A stretch of 24,673 nucleotides of DNA from a virus: positions 1 to 24,673 of IMG/VR virus record IMGVR_UViG_3300035698_004564. One strand, written 5' to 3'. This document shows, piece after piece, positions 12,406 through 20,801 of this stretch. The position numbers and the translations under genes are program-made. The notes below the pieces were generated by a model, which saw nothing but the letters and a program-made list of their open reading frames with translations, made no database searches and was not told the origin of the DNA. How positions within the stretch are numbered: position 1 is the first letter of the stretch; each line of letters begins with the position of its first letter.

Positions 12406-13403
12406 CCAACCCAACCATAGCCCTCACCATGATCGTCAAGGGCTCGGCAAGCACCTCCCTCCGGCGAGCCCTGACCTCATGCCGGCACCTCTTCGACGAC
12501 GCCGTGGCCCTCGTGGACATGCGGCACGGGGACCAGGCCCTCGCCGTCCTCAAGGAGTTCGACGTCCGGGCGGATACCACCCCCTTCGAGATGTACACGG
12601 AGGACTGCATCCACTTCGCCAAGGCGCGTAACCGATCGTTCGAGGCCACCGAAGCCGACTGGTGCTTCTGGATCGACGCGGACGAGATCATGGAGTGCGG
12701 GGACGATCTGCGAGCCTACGTCAACGCGGCTCACGCCGAGGGGTGGCAGTCGGTCGCGGTCCAGTTCAAGACCTACTGCGGGGCGCACGCCGGGGACATG
12801 ACGCCGCAGATCCGGGCCGCGCGGCGGTCAGACTTCCGCATGAAGTTCCCGGTCCACAACATGCCCATCGGCATCAAGAGCCGGATCACCTGTGCGCTCA
12901 CGACCCTCCGGACGGACTACGCCGGGCAGATTGCCGACCGGATGAAGCGATCCGTACCCGCCCTCCGGAAGCTCTTCCGCGAAGGGGATGGCGGGGATCG
13001 GAAGGACGAGCAGGCTCACGCTGCCTACTTCCTCGCCCGGATGCACCTCGCCGCTCACGAGTACGCGGAGGCCGCACGGTGGGCGCGTGAGGTCGTGGCC
13101 ATCGAGCCGGACCACGAAGGCTACGCGGACATTCACCGCAACCTCGTGCAAGCCACGTTCATGACGGACGGCTTCGGGCCGGCGTGGAAGCTCTGCATCA
13201 ACGCGCTCGAGCGGCACCCGGGCATGATGGACCTGTGGCACCAACTCATGTCGATGGCGTTCTTCGCCTGGGTCAACGCTGCCGACAACCCGAAGAATGA
13301 GATATTCGGATGGGCGCAGACGCGGGCGCATCTCGGGAATGCCGAGCATGTGGCCGGGCTGATGGCGTTCCCGCTGAAGGTTACCTTGGAGGAGAAATCG
13401 TAA
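12402..13403 (+). CDS. Glycosyltransferase-like protein with C-terminal helical repeats
   Basis: A 333-residue protein. The N-terminal ~200 residues look like a GT2-type domain: ALTMIVKG at 7-14 (cf. the family's M-I-V-K-N-E), then ARNRSFEATEADWCFWIDAD at about 75-94, where the D-x-D of WIDADE would bind the metal/nucleotide. Residues about 205-310 are helical pairs resembling tetratricopeptide repeats (HAAYFLARMHLAAHEYAEAA, then REVVAIEPDHEGY). Small glycosyltransferases with this fused TPR layout occur in bacteria and phages. It probably acts on the same sugar pathway as the genes at 10228 and 10911. Confidence 0.75.
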   Translation: MTNPTIALTMIVKGSASTSLRRALTSCRHLFDDAVALVDMRHGDQALAVLKEFDVRADTTPFEMYTEDCIHFAKARNRSFEATEADWCFWIDADEIMECGDDLRAYVNAAHAEGWQSVAVQFKTYCGAHAGDMTPQIRAARRSDFRMKFPVHNMPIGIKSRITCALTTLRTDYAGQIADRMKRSVPALRKLFREGDGGDRKDEQAHAAYFLARMHLAAHEYAEAARWAREVVAIEPDHEGYADIHRNLVQATFMTDGFGPAWKLCINALERHPGMMDLWHQLMSMAFFAWVNAADNPKNEIFGWAQTRAHLGNAEHVAGLMAFPLKVTLEEKS

Positions 13404-13642
13404 TGGCACAGGACTACTCACGCAGGATAGACGCTCTTTTGGGCCGCAGGATGCGCGTAAGGATAGCCTGGACCGATGGCGGCGAGTCGCGCTCGGTGCA
13501 GCGAGAGGGTGTTGTGAGCGGCGCTGCCGGGATGGGGCGGGACTCGCTCGTCATTTTCGACCGAGGCGCTCTTGCCGTCGCAGCTTCGCGGATCATCATG
13601 CTTGAGGAGGTCGGGCCGGAGGAGGAGAAGGCCGATGCCTGA
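13403..13642 (+). CDS. Small beta-rich hypothetical protein
   Basis: A 79-residue protein. A short helix (SRRIDALLGRRM) is followed by strands (VRIAWTDGG, REGVVSG, DSLVIFDRGALAVAASRIIM) and an acidic tail, suggesting a small SH3- or Sm-like barrel. The ribosome binding site GGAGGAGA (13388-13395) lies 8 nt before the ATG, which overlaps the preceding TAA (TAATG). No family is recognised. Confidence 0.6.
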   Translation: MAQDYSRRIDALLGRRMRVRIAWTDGGESRSVQREGVVSGAAGMGRDSLVIFDRGALAVAASRIIMLEEVGPEEEKADA

Positions 13643-13718
13643 AGGGGTCTACCTCTTCGTGTGCGGATTTTACCTCGGGTTCCTATTCAGGAAGGTCGGC
13701 GAACGCAAGGCAAAGTGA
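13635..13718 (+). CDS. 27-aa membrane micro-protein
   Basis: ATG at 13635 lies 4 nt after a strong GGAGGAGAAG block (13621-13630) and encodes 27 residues: a hydrophobic aromatic helix (VYLFVCGFYLGFLF) and a basic tail (RKVGERKAK). It overlaps the previous gene by 8 nt. The orientation rule (basic tail inside) suggests a single membrane helix. It is the last gene before the morphogenesis promoter. Confidence 0.45.
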   Translation: MPEGVYLFVCGFYLGFLFRKVGERKAK

Positions 13719-13748
13719 ACCCTGAGCACCTCCGACTGCAAACGGTTC

Positions 13749-13777
13749 TTGACAAGTAGCGCTCCGAGTGCATTCTT
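13749..13777 (+). promoter_or_regulatory. Late (packaging/head) promoter, TTGACA with weak -10
   Basis: A consensus TTGACA (13749-13754) lies in the only gene-free gap before the terminase genes. The -10 region is poor: ATTCTT at 13772-13777 with a 17-nt spacer. The first base of the -35 box is exactly 35 nt before the GTG at 13784, the same distance as in the early promoter (111 to 146). No Shine-Dalgarno sequence precedes the GTG, supporting a leaderless mRNA. Confidence 0.5.
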
Positions 13778-13783
13778 GTCCAT

Positions 13784-14299
13784 GTGAAGCGCACACCGGC
13801 CAACGGTAACGGCAACGGTAAAGGCAAAAAGAAGCTCCCTCCCCCCGTAAAACCTCCCAATCCGAAAAAGGGTGCATTCCTTGCTGCACTCATGCGGTCG
13901 GGGGGACACATCGGCAAAGCGTGCGCTGCGGTTCCGTGTGATCGGGCCTCGGTCTACGACTGGCGACAGAGGGACGAAGCCTTCGAGACCGCCTACCACG
14001 AAGCGATGTCCCACGGCGCGGACGTCCTTGAAGACGAAGCGCGACGCCGGGCTCTCGATGGAGTCTACCGGCTCAAGTTCGACAAGGACGGCAACGCGCA
14101 GCATGACCCGATCACCGGGGAAACGTACCGAGAGATGGTCTACTCGGACACGCTGCTCATCTTCTTGCTCAAGGGCATCCGTCCCGCGAAGTTCCGCGAG
14201 CGGTACGACATCGAGCACACCGGAGAACTCAAGCTCACCCTCGCCGACGTCCTCAGTCAACTCCGCTCCGAGCCCCTGAGTGACCGATGCCGGCAATAG
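13784..14299 (+). CDS. terS: Terminase small subunit
   Basis: A 171-residue protein. After a Lys/Pro/Asn-Gly-rich start, residues about 29-70 form a helix-turn-helix packaging-site recognition domain (KGAFLAALMRSGGHIGKACA, then CDRASVYDWRQRDEAFETAY), as in many phage small terminases. EARRRALDGV follows, and YSDTLLIFLLKGIRPAKFRE near 125 is a recurring terminase small-subunit element. It would bind phage DNA at the packaging site and hand it to the large subunit. Start is GTG, with no ribosome binding site visible. It overlaps the large subunit gene by 13 nt. Confidence 0.85.
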   Translation: MKRTPANGNGNGKGKKKLPPPVKPPNPKKGAFLAALMRSGGHIGKACAAVPCDRASVYDWRQRDEAFETAYHEAMSHGADVLEDEARRRALDGVYRLKFDKDGNAQHDPITGETYREMVYSDTLLIFLLKGIRPAKFRERYDIEHTGELKLTLADVLSQLRSEPLSDRCRQ

Positions 14300-15753
14300 C
14301 CGATCCGGTCCAAGGGGTCCGGGAGCAGGTTGGCCTATGGCGTGACGATCCCGCGCTCTTCGCCCATCGCTTCCTCCGAGTCGAGCGGCTCATCGGCAAG
14401 TCGGTTGAGATCCTTGAGGCTCTTCGGGATCACAAGCGCGTAGCCGTAGCAGCCTGCCACGCATCCTCCAAGACGTTCACGGCATCCATCGCCGCATGGT
14501 GGTGGGCGCTCGCCTGCCAGCCGTCTAAGGTCATCACCACGGCTCCTACGGACAGGCAGGTGAGGGCGCTCCTTTGGGCCGAGATCCGGCAACGGCACCA
14601 GGCTGCCCAGATGGAGCAGTACGGGCTCGGCGGTATCCGACTCACTCACTGGCAGATGCCCGAGCACCCCGATTGGTACATGACCGGGTTCGCCACGAGC
14701 GGGGACAAGGCCGAAGAGGGGGCCACGAAGTTCCAAGGCTTCCACTCTCCCAACCTGCTCGTGATCTTCGATGAGGCGGCAGGGATCCCGAAGGCTATCT
14801 ACGATGCCGCCGAGGGGCTCATGACGGGCCAGAACTCCCGTTGGCTGCTCATCGGCAACCCGACCGATAGCACCGGGGAGTTCGCCAAGGCGTACCGCGA
14901 CAAGGCGTGGCACTCCATCCGGATCGACGCCCTTGAGCTGGTCGAAGACGAGGAGCCGCTTGACGGGCTGGTGACCGCTGACTGGTGCGCCCACATGAGG
15001 CAGAAGTACGGGGAGGGCTCATCCGTCTATCAGGCCAAGGTGCGCGGGCTCTTCCCGCAATCCGCTGACGATACGCTCATCTCTCTCGCCGAGGTGCAAC
15101 TCGCCCTCGCCCGTCCGGTCATCGCTGAGGAGCCCGGCACCCGCTCGATGGGGGTGGACGTCGCCCGGTTCGGCTCAGACTTCACGGTGCTCTACGTCGT
15201 CGAGGGTGGGCGCATCCTCCACGCCGAGGCCCGAAACGGTCAGGATACGATGTGGACGGCGGGCCGGGTGATCTCCTTGGCGAATGAGCAGGGCATCGAT
15301 AAGACGCGGGCTCACCTCATCGCGGTCGATGATACCGGGCTCGGCGGTGGCGTGACGGATCGGCTCCGCGAGCAGGGATGGAACGTCAACGCGGAGAACT
15401 TCGGGTCCAGGGCTCAAGACTCGGCCACCTTCGCCGACCGTCGCACCGAACTCTGGTGGAACCTCCGCGAGTGGGTGCGCGACGATGCGGCCCTCGCCGA
15501 CGCTCCCTCAGAGGTTCACGCGGAGCTTCCCGGCGACCTCTCCACGCCGAAGTATGAGCAGCAGTCGAACGGGAAGATCAAGCTGGAAGCCAAGAAGGCC
15601 CTCAAGCGGCGTCTCGGTCGCTCCCCTGACCACGGCGATGCGCTGGCCCTGGCTCTGGCCTGGCGCACGAGAGGCCCTGCCATCATGACCTCAGCCGACG
15701 ACGAAGACGAGCCCGTCGAGGTGGGGCGCCGCGGTTCCTGGAGGTCACGATGA
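14287..15753 (+). CDS. terL: Terminase large subunit (packaging ATPase/nuclease)
   Basis: A 488-residue two-domain packaging motor. The ATPase has a deviant Walker A ACHASSKTF (Lys62) instead of GxxxxGK(S/T), Walker B LLVIFDEAAG (Asp152, Glu153) and a coupling motif around GNPT (180-183). The RNase H-like nuclease carries GVDVARFGSD (Asp281), VDDTGLGG (Asp338/339) and PDHGDALALA (Asp441), which fit the three metal-binding acids. It docks on the portal, cuts concatemers and drives DNA into the prohead. The HASSKT-type P-loop occurs in other phage terminases, so it need not mean loss of activity. The C-terminus is a short charged tail. Confidence 0.93.
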   Translation: MPAIADPVQGVREQVGLWRDDPALFAHRFLRVERLIGKSVEILEALRDHKRVAVAACHASSKTFTASIAAWWWALACQPSKVITTAPTDRQVRALLWAEIRQRHQAAQMEQYGLGGIRLTHWQMPEHPDWYMTGFATSGDKAEEGATKFQGFHSPNLLVIFDEAAGIPKAIYDAAEGLMTGQNSRWLLIGNPTDSTGEFAKAYRDKAWHSIRIDALELVEDEEPLDGLVTADWCAHMRQKYGEGSSVYQAKVRGLFPQSADDTLISLAEVQLALARPVIAEEPGTRSMGVDVARFGSDFTVLYVVEGGRILHAEARNGQDTMWTAGRVISLANEQGIDKTRAHLIAVDDTGLGGGVTDRLREQGWNVNAENFGSRAQDSATFADRRTELWWNLREWVRDDAALADAPSEVHAELPGDLSTPKYEQQSNGKIKLEAKKALKRRLGRSPDHGDALALALAWRTRGPAIMTSADDEDEPVEVGRRGSWRSR

Positions 15754-17543
15754 CCGAACCCCTGATGACCTCCATCACCGAAGCGACGACGGAGCACTCC
15801 GCAGACATCCCGGAGAACGATCACCTGTGGCGCTCGATGACCTCGGCCCACCGGGATATCAAGGAAATCGACTTCGACCGGCAGCGTGAAAATGCCATCT
15901 GGGTGAGCAAGGTCTCCGGCATCGCCAAGCGGTTCGTCGAGATCATGGTGGACTTCACAGCGGGCGAGGAACCGCACCCGCAGGCGGAAGACAAGGAGCT
16001 ACAGGAGGTCCTCACCGCCTACTGGGACGATCCGGTCAACTGCCTGCGGAAGTTCAGCCGGGAACTCGCCGGCCAGCTTCGACTCATCGGTGAGCAGATC
16101 GTCACGGTGCACATCCAGGAGACCACCGGGCGGCTCCGGTTGGGCTATCTCGACCCGGCGTTCGTCCAAGCGATTGTCCCGATGCCGGGCAACCCGAGGG
16201 ATCTGGTCGAGGTTCAACTCCTGACGGCAACGGGCGACCCGACGCGGGTCTTCCGGATCATCAGGCCGGGCGAGAAGCTGCACGAGATCTATGAGGGAGT
16301 GACGGAGGACGGGAAGCGGGCACCGGGAAAGTTCCAACTAAAGCCCAGGGACCGTGAGCTTAAACGGCTCCGAGATCCAAGGGGACGGCTCGCGCCGAAT
16401 GGATACGACGGCGCCTGCTTCCTATTCTCCGTCAACAAGCTCAGCAACGCCACGCGCGGGCTCTCCGACCTCTTCGCGGAGATCGACTTCCTTGAGCGGC
16501 TCGATGATGTGGTCTTCGACACCGCCGAGCGGGCATCGCTGCTGAAGGCGCTGGCGCTCGACGTCGAGGTCACCGGCTGCTCGGATGAGAAGGTCCTGAA
16601 GAAGATGGAGCGGACGGTCCGAACCGCATTCAGCAAGAAGCTCGGCTCGTTCAGCCACAACGAAACCGTGCAGGTCACCGCCCATGTCCCGGATCTCAAG
16701 TCCGCCGACATGCGGGAACTCGTCAAGATCATCATGCTCCACCTGCTCGGCTCGTGGGGTTTCCCTCTGCACTGGTTCGCGGACGGCGGGGAGGCGAACC
16801 TCGCCACTGCCGGAGAGATGGGTGGCCCGACCATCCGCAAGCTCCAATCCGCGCAGACCACGGTGCGGCAGATGCTCCGGACGATGGCCGACTTCCAGAT
16901 TGCCTTGAAAGTCGCCCTCGCCCCGGAGGAGCTGTCAGGCGTCGAGGATCTGACCGCGTGGAAGCTCATCCTCCCGGAGATCGTCGGCAAGGACACGGCG
17001 CGGGAAGCGCAGTCCCTCTCGATGGTCACGGCTGCTCTCACTCAGGCCACGGTCGAGGGATGGCTCACCGACAAGACCGCGGCCCTGTGGTGGCAGGAGA
17101 AGGCTCAGCAGATCCTCTCTGCCGAGATCCGCGACGAAGACCGTGAGCTGCTCGACAAGCTCGATGAGGATCAGAAAGCCGAGATGGAGGGTGATGGCGA
17201 GGAGGGTTTCGAGCCTCCCTCTCAGGGCGAAGGCGAGATCGAGGTTGGCGACGAGGAAGCGTCGGCTCAGTTCAACGAGCTTACCCTCGCCATCCAACGG
17301 CTCGCCACCATCGGGGACGCCGCCCTTATCGACGCCCTGAGGAATGAACTCTTCGCCCGGCTCGGCATGGAGAAGCCGGATACCCTTGAGCCCGAGACAA
17401 TCGTTGACCCGGCCAAGGCTCTCGCCGCCGATGAGGAGCCCACTACGCCCGACGCGGGGAGTCCCTTCGAGAAGAACGCGAAGGCCCCGCTCCCCGATGA
17501 ACTGAAGCCGGGCGCGGATGAGGAAGAAGAGGAGGCCGCGTGA
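15750..17543 (+). CDS. Portal protein
   Basis: A 597-residue protein in the portal position directly after the large terminase. Features of a portal include a clip/wing region around residues 65-190 (LRLGYLDPAFVQAIVPMPG), a long central helix region (NKLSNATRGLSDLFAEIDFLERL near 230-252; stem), and SWGFPLHWFADGGEANLATA near 342-361, matching the family segment P-x-x-x-(L/F)-G-x-x-x-x-x-x-N-x-A. The C-terminal ~130 residues are acidic and probably flexible (DEDQKAEMEGDGEEGF, then ADEEEEEAA). It should form a dodecameric ring at one capsid vertex. Family identity rests on order and length more than on one motif. Confidence 0.8.
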   Translation: MTEPLMTSITEATTEHSADIPENDHLWRSMTSAHRDIKEIDFDRQRENAIWVSKVSGIAKRFVEIMVDFTAGEEPHPQAEDKELQEVLTAYWDDPVNCLRKFSRELAGQLRLIGEQIVTVHIQETTGRLRLGYLDPAFVQAIVPMPGNPRDLVEVQLLTATGDPTRVFRIIRPGEKLHEIYEGVTEDGKRAPGKFQLKPRDRELKRLRDPRGRLAPNGYDGACFLFSVNKLSNATRGLSDLFAEIDFLERLDDVVFDTAERASLLKALALDVEVTGCSDEKVLKKMERTVRTAFSKKLGSFSHNETVQVTAHVPDLKSADMRELVKIIMLHLLGSWGFPLHWFADGGEANLATAGEMGGPTIRKLQSAQTTVRQMLRTMADFQIALKVALAPEELSGVEDLTAWKLILPEIVGKDTAREAQSLSMVTAALTQATVEGWLTDKTAALWWQEKAQQILSAEIRDEDRELLDKLDEDQKAEMEGDGEEGFEPPSQGEGEIEVGDEEASAQFNELTLAIQRLATIGDAALIDALRNELFARLGMEKPDTLEPETIVDPAKALAADEEPTTPDAGSPFEKNAKAPLPDELKPGADEEEEEAA

Positions 17544-18445
17544 TCGCCACGCTCACCCCTCTCCGAGCAGGCGACGTGACGGCAGCCGTGCGCCGTCGCT
17601 ACATCGCCCGCATCAAGAACGCTCAGAAGGCCATAGGGCGGCTTGAGAAGAGCGCGGCCCGATCCCTGCTTGCCGACCTCCGATGGGCACGCAACGCCAT
17701 CCTCGGCTCTCTGACGGACGCCACGCCCTTCGGCACCTGGAACGCGGGCCACGCCATCAAGGCCGTCGAGGAAGCGATGGCGCAGTACGTCGAGCAGGGG
17801 ACCGGCACTCTGAGGCGGTCCTTCGACTCGGCATGGCAACTCGGGACGGAGCGCGTGGGCATGGCCGCGAAGACGGTCGGCATCGACGTCACCCTCCCGA
17901 CGTTCCAATTCGGCATCGACCGGAAGCAACTCGAATTCGCCCAAGGCTGGGCGGGGGATCTCATTCAGGCCGAGTCTGACTCGATCCTCCGGGGCGTCTC
18001 ACGAGAGGTGCGCCTGTCGTTCGCGGGTGGGCAGACGAAAGAGCAGCTCATCCAGCGGGTTCGGACCCACATCACCAAGCCTCTGCGCTTCGGCACCAGG
18101 CGGAAGCGCGCTGAGACCATTGTCCGCACCGAGGTCAACCGCATCCACAACGCGGCGGCTCAGTCGGCTCGGATGAAGATGAGCGCGGAGAATGTGAAGG
18201 TCCGGAAGCAGTGGCTCCACACGGGCGCCGGGAAGACGCCGCGCGCAGATCACCTCGCTCTGGATGGCGTGACGGTGGATGTGGACAAGCCGTTCCCTTA
18301 TCCGGGCCTGCCTCGGGCTCAGTGGCCCATGTACCCGCTCGACCCGGTTCTGCCGGCAGAGGCAAGCATCAATTGCCACTGCACCACGATCGAGATATTC
18401 GAGGTGCTTGACGAAGCGGACATCGCCGGGGCGGTGACGGCATGA
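17540..18445 (+). CDS. Mu F-like minor head protein
   Basis: A 301-residue protein. The N-terminal half is long helices. Residues about 190-285 match the phage Mu F-like domain: AETIVRTEVNRIHNAAAQ, KQWLHTGAGKTPRADHLALD and the closing NCHCTT motif. These proteins are minor head components, often packaged near the portal and sometimes ejected. The GTG at 17540 overlaps the portal stop (GTGA) and has GGAGG 4 nt upstream. Position right after the portal is the usual one. Confidence 0.85.
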   Translation: MIATLTPLRAGDVTAAVRRRYIARIKNAQKAIGRLEKSAARSLLADLRWARNAILGSLTDATPFGTWNAGHAIKAVEEAMAQYVEQGTGTLRRSFDSAWQLGTERVGMAAKTVGIDVTLPTFQFGIDRKQLEFAQGWAGDLIQAESDSILRGVSREVRLSFAGGQTKEQLIQRVRTHITKPLRFGTRRKRAETIVRTEVNRIHNAAAQSARMKMSAENVKVRKQWLHTGAGKTPRADHLALDGVTVDVDKPFPYPGLPRAQWPMYPLDPVLPAEASINCHCTTIEIFEVLDEADIAGAVTA

Positions 18446-18618
18446 GCGAAGACGCCCTCCTCGTGTTCGTCCCGATGGCGGTGACGGTCTCAGCCGATGT
18501 GGTGGCCGACATGCAGCACCTCATGAACGTACTTGATCTCAGCCAAGACGACCTGATCGCGCGCATCTTCCTCACGGGGATGGCGGGCTTGGGGATGGAA
18601 GCAGGGGTGACGAAATGA
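18442..18618 (+). CDS. 58-aa hypothetical protein between head genes
   Basis: ATG overlaps the previous stop (ATGA) and the gene ends in an ATGA overlap with the capsid polyprotein. The product begins with a strand (ALLVFVPMAVTVS), then a helix (DVVADMQHLMNVLDLSQDD) and a second helix (LIARIFLTGMAGLGMEAG). The layout resembles a ribbon-helix-helix, but with few basic residues DNA binding is unlikely. Codons end mostly in G or C. Its position suggests a head-assembly helper. Function is unknown. Confidence 0.55.
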   Translation: MSEDALLVFVPMAVTVSADVVADMQHLMNVLDLSQDDLIARIFLTGMAGLGMEAGVTK

Positions 18619-20774
18619 GCGATCAAGACCAAGGCACAGGCGACGGCGAGCATGAGTTCTTTCTGCTCCGTGACGGCGAGACGGTCCGCGTAAGCGAAGC
18701 CGAGTTCAGAGCAGAGACGACCAAGAACCGAAAGACGAAGCTAACCATCAGCGCAGCGATCCGCGAAGCCGTGAGTTCAACCGCCTTCGACGTGATCCTC
18801 CTCGCCTCCGGCCTGAGCCAGAACAAGGTGGACGGCAAGCCCATCTACTACTCGCCGGAACTCCTCGCCCGCGACTACGCGGTCTTCGAGGGGGTGCCGG
18901 TCCGGGCCATCAAGCTCGGGGATGAGATGGCCCACACCCCGGACGGGATCAACAAGGCGATCCTCTCCGGCAACATCATCGGCGCGCTCGAAGGCGTTCA
19001 CGTGGAGAACGACAACCTCGTGGCTCGGCTCGTCATCCACGAGGGGGCCGACTTCTACGCCGGGCTCCTCAAGCTCTCACTCGACCGCGTGGCGGCAGGC
19101 GGTGCGGCCCTCGTTGGGCTCTCCATCGACGCCCTCACCAGCGGCTTCGAGACAACCATCCATGAAGGCCAAGAGGTGTCGGCTGTGCAGTCGCTCACCG
19201 GGCCTGCGACCGTAGACGTAGTCTCCTCTCCCGCGGCGGGTGGGGAGATACTTCGACTTGCGGCATCACTTCAAAAGGAGAATCAGATGCCCGAAGACAC
19301 GAAGAACCCGCAGGCCGGAGACAAGCCCGCGGTTCTCTCCAAGGAGGAACTCCAGAAGATCAAGGAGTCCGCCGTGGAGGAAGCCCTCAAGGCGCTCAAG
19401 GAAGAGCAGAGGGTCGCGGAAGAGGCCAAGGAGGCCATCCGCGAGAAGATCCGGGAAGCGACGAAGCTCCTGGAGACCAAGCTCGCCGAGTCGAACCTCA
19501 GCGAGAAGGCGCAGACCGTCGTCCGCGAGCAGTTCGTCAACTCGACTTTCGAGGAGAGCGCGCTCGACAAGGCCATCGGCCAGGTCCGCGATCTGCTCAA
19601 GGACGAGGACCCGAGCGGGGAGGTCCGTCTGCCCGAGATGGTGGTCGGCACCGAGCCCCGTGAGCGCTGCGAGGCCGCGCTCTACGACATGTTCATGCGG
19701 AACTCGTTCGACGAGACCCGGCTCAAGGCTCGCAAGGCCCTGGTCGAGTCCGGCGCCAAGCCCATCGCCAGCCTGCACCGCTTCACGCGGGAGGCCTTCG
19801 GGATCGACCTGGGCGACGCCGCCTTCGGGAGCGCGGAGAAGCGCAAGAAGCTGGTCGAGTCCCTCACCACGGCGAGCTGGACGGACATCTTCGGCGACAC
19901 CATGAACAAGGTGCTCATCGACGCCTTCCACGTCAACCCGTGGACGAGCTGGCGCAAGATCGTCCGCGTTCAGCCCCGCAAGGACTTCTCGACGATCCAC
20001 GCCATGCGGATGGGTGGCTACAAGAACCTCGACGCGGTCGCCGAGGGCGCGAACTACCCGGCGATGGACTCTCCGGGCGACGAGGAGCACGAGTGGACTC
20101 CCGCCACCTACGGCGGGACGGAAGACCTCACCCGCCGGATGATCCTCGCGGACGACGTGGGGGCCATCTCCCGCATCCCCACGGCGATGGCCTACGCCGC
20201 GGCACGGACGCTCTACGAGTTCGTCTACGACCAGCTCACCATCGCCGGGCAGCCGACGATGGACTACGACGCGACGACGCTCTTCGAGACGAGCCGTGCC
20301 TACAACGACAACCTCGGCACCACCGCGCTCGCCACGGCGGAGGTCCAGGTCGTCAGGTTGGCCATGCAGAAGTTCACCGACATGTCGAGCGCCAAGCGGG
20401 AGTCGGTCGAACCGCGCTACCTGCTCGTGCCGCCGGACCTGGAGGCCACGGCCTTCGGGATCGTCAAGCCCCTCAGCATGTACGCCCCCGGCGAGACCAC
20501 CGACCAGGCGTTCGTGCGGACCTTCAATCTGGAGGTCATCACGGTCCGTCACTGGACCAACGCGAAGGACCACGTCTACGTCGCCGACCCGGCGATCTTC
20601 CCCGGCTACCAGATGGGCTTCATCGGGGGCCGCGAGGAGCCGGAGATGTTCATCCAGGACAACGCCACGGTCGGCAGCCTGTTCGACCGGGACGCGATCA
20701 CCTACAAGATCAGGCACGAGTACGGTGGAAGTCCCATCGACCATCGCGCCTTCTACGCGGAGGACGTGGCCTAA
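18615..20774 (+). CDS. Protease-scaffold-major capsid polyprotein
   Basis: A 719-residue fusion. Residues about 45-215 resemble a capsid-maturation protease (VILLASGLSQN, IYYSPELL, a central His-containing strand EGVHVENDNLVARLVIHEG, GLSIDALTSG with candidate Ser170, and a closing VDVVSSPAAGGEILRLA). Residues 240-310 are an acidic/basic coiled coil typical of scaffolds (LQKIKESAVEEALKALKEEQ and on). Residues about 340-719 are the major capsid protein: ASWTDIFGDTMNKVLIDAF, KNLDAVAEG, and DLTRRMILADDVGAISRIP, a Mu T-like capsid motif. The protease presumably frees the capsid by cleaving around the scaffold. An internal in-frame start at 19287 with strong ribosome binding site would yield scaffold-capsid alone. 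Confidence 0.85.
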   Translation: MSDQDQGTGDGEHEFFLLRDGETVRVSEAEFRAETTKNRKTKLTISAAIREAVSSTAFDVILLASGLSQNKVDGKPIYYSPELLARDYAVFEGVPVRAIKLGDEMAHTPDGINKAILSGNIIGALEGVHVENDNLVARLVIHEGADFYAGLLKLSLDRVAAGGAALVGLSIDALTSGFETTIHEGQEVSAVQSLTGPATVDVVSSPAAGGEILRLAASLQKENQMPEDTKNPQAGDKPAVLSKEELQKIKESAVEEALKALKEEQRVAEEAKEAIREKIREATKLLETKLAESNLSEKAQTVVREQFVNSTFEESALDKAIGQVRDLLKDEDPSGEVRLPEMVVGTEPRERCEAALYDMFMRNSFDETRLKARKALVESGAKPIASLHRFTREAFGIDLGDAAFGSAEKRKKLVESLTTASWTDIFGDTMNKVLIDAFHVNPWTSWRKIVRVQPRKDFSTIHAMRMGGYKNLDAVAEGANYPAMDSPGDEEHEWTPATYGGTEDLTRRMILADDVGAISRIPTAMAYAAARTLYEFVYDQLTIAGQPTMDYDATTLFETSRAYNDNLGTTALATAEVQVVRLAMQKFTDMSSAKRESVEPRYLLVPPDLEATAFGIVKPLSMYAPGETTDQAFVRTFNLEVITVRHWTNAKDHVYVADPAIFPGYQMGFIGGREEPEMFIQDNATVGSLFDRDAITYKIRHEYGGSPIDHRAFYAEDVA
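19273..19289 (+). promoter_or_regulatory. Internal ribosome binding site and start inside the capsid polyprotein gene
   Basis: AAAAGGAG (19273-19280) is followed 6 nt later by ATG (19287), in frame with the 719-residue gene at Met225. It lies exactly at the end of the protease region (after RLAASLQKENQ). Translation from here would make a 495-residue scaffold-capsid protein, giving excess capsid subunits over protease, as nested starts do in lambda C/Nu3. Confidence 0.7.
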
Positions 20775-20779
20775 GGGCC

Positions 20780-20793
20780 GCGACCGGAAAGGA
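20780..20793 (+). repeat. Direct repeat GCGACCGGAAAGGA, copy 1 (leader of decoration gene)
   Basis: This 14-nt block recurs identically at 21266-21279. Each copy lies just upstream of an ATG and contains the ribosome binding site AAAGGA. It may be a duplicated translation-enhancing leader for two abundant virion proteins. Confidence 0.6.
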
Positions 20794-20801
20794 GCGAGCA
20801 G

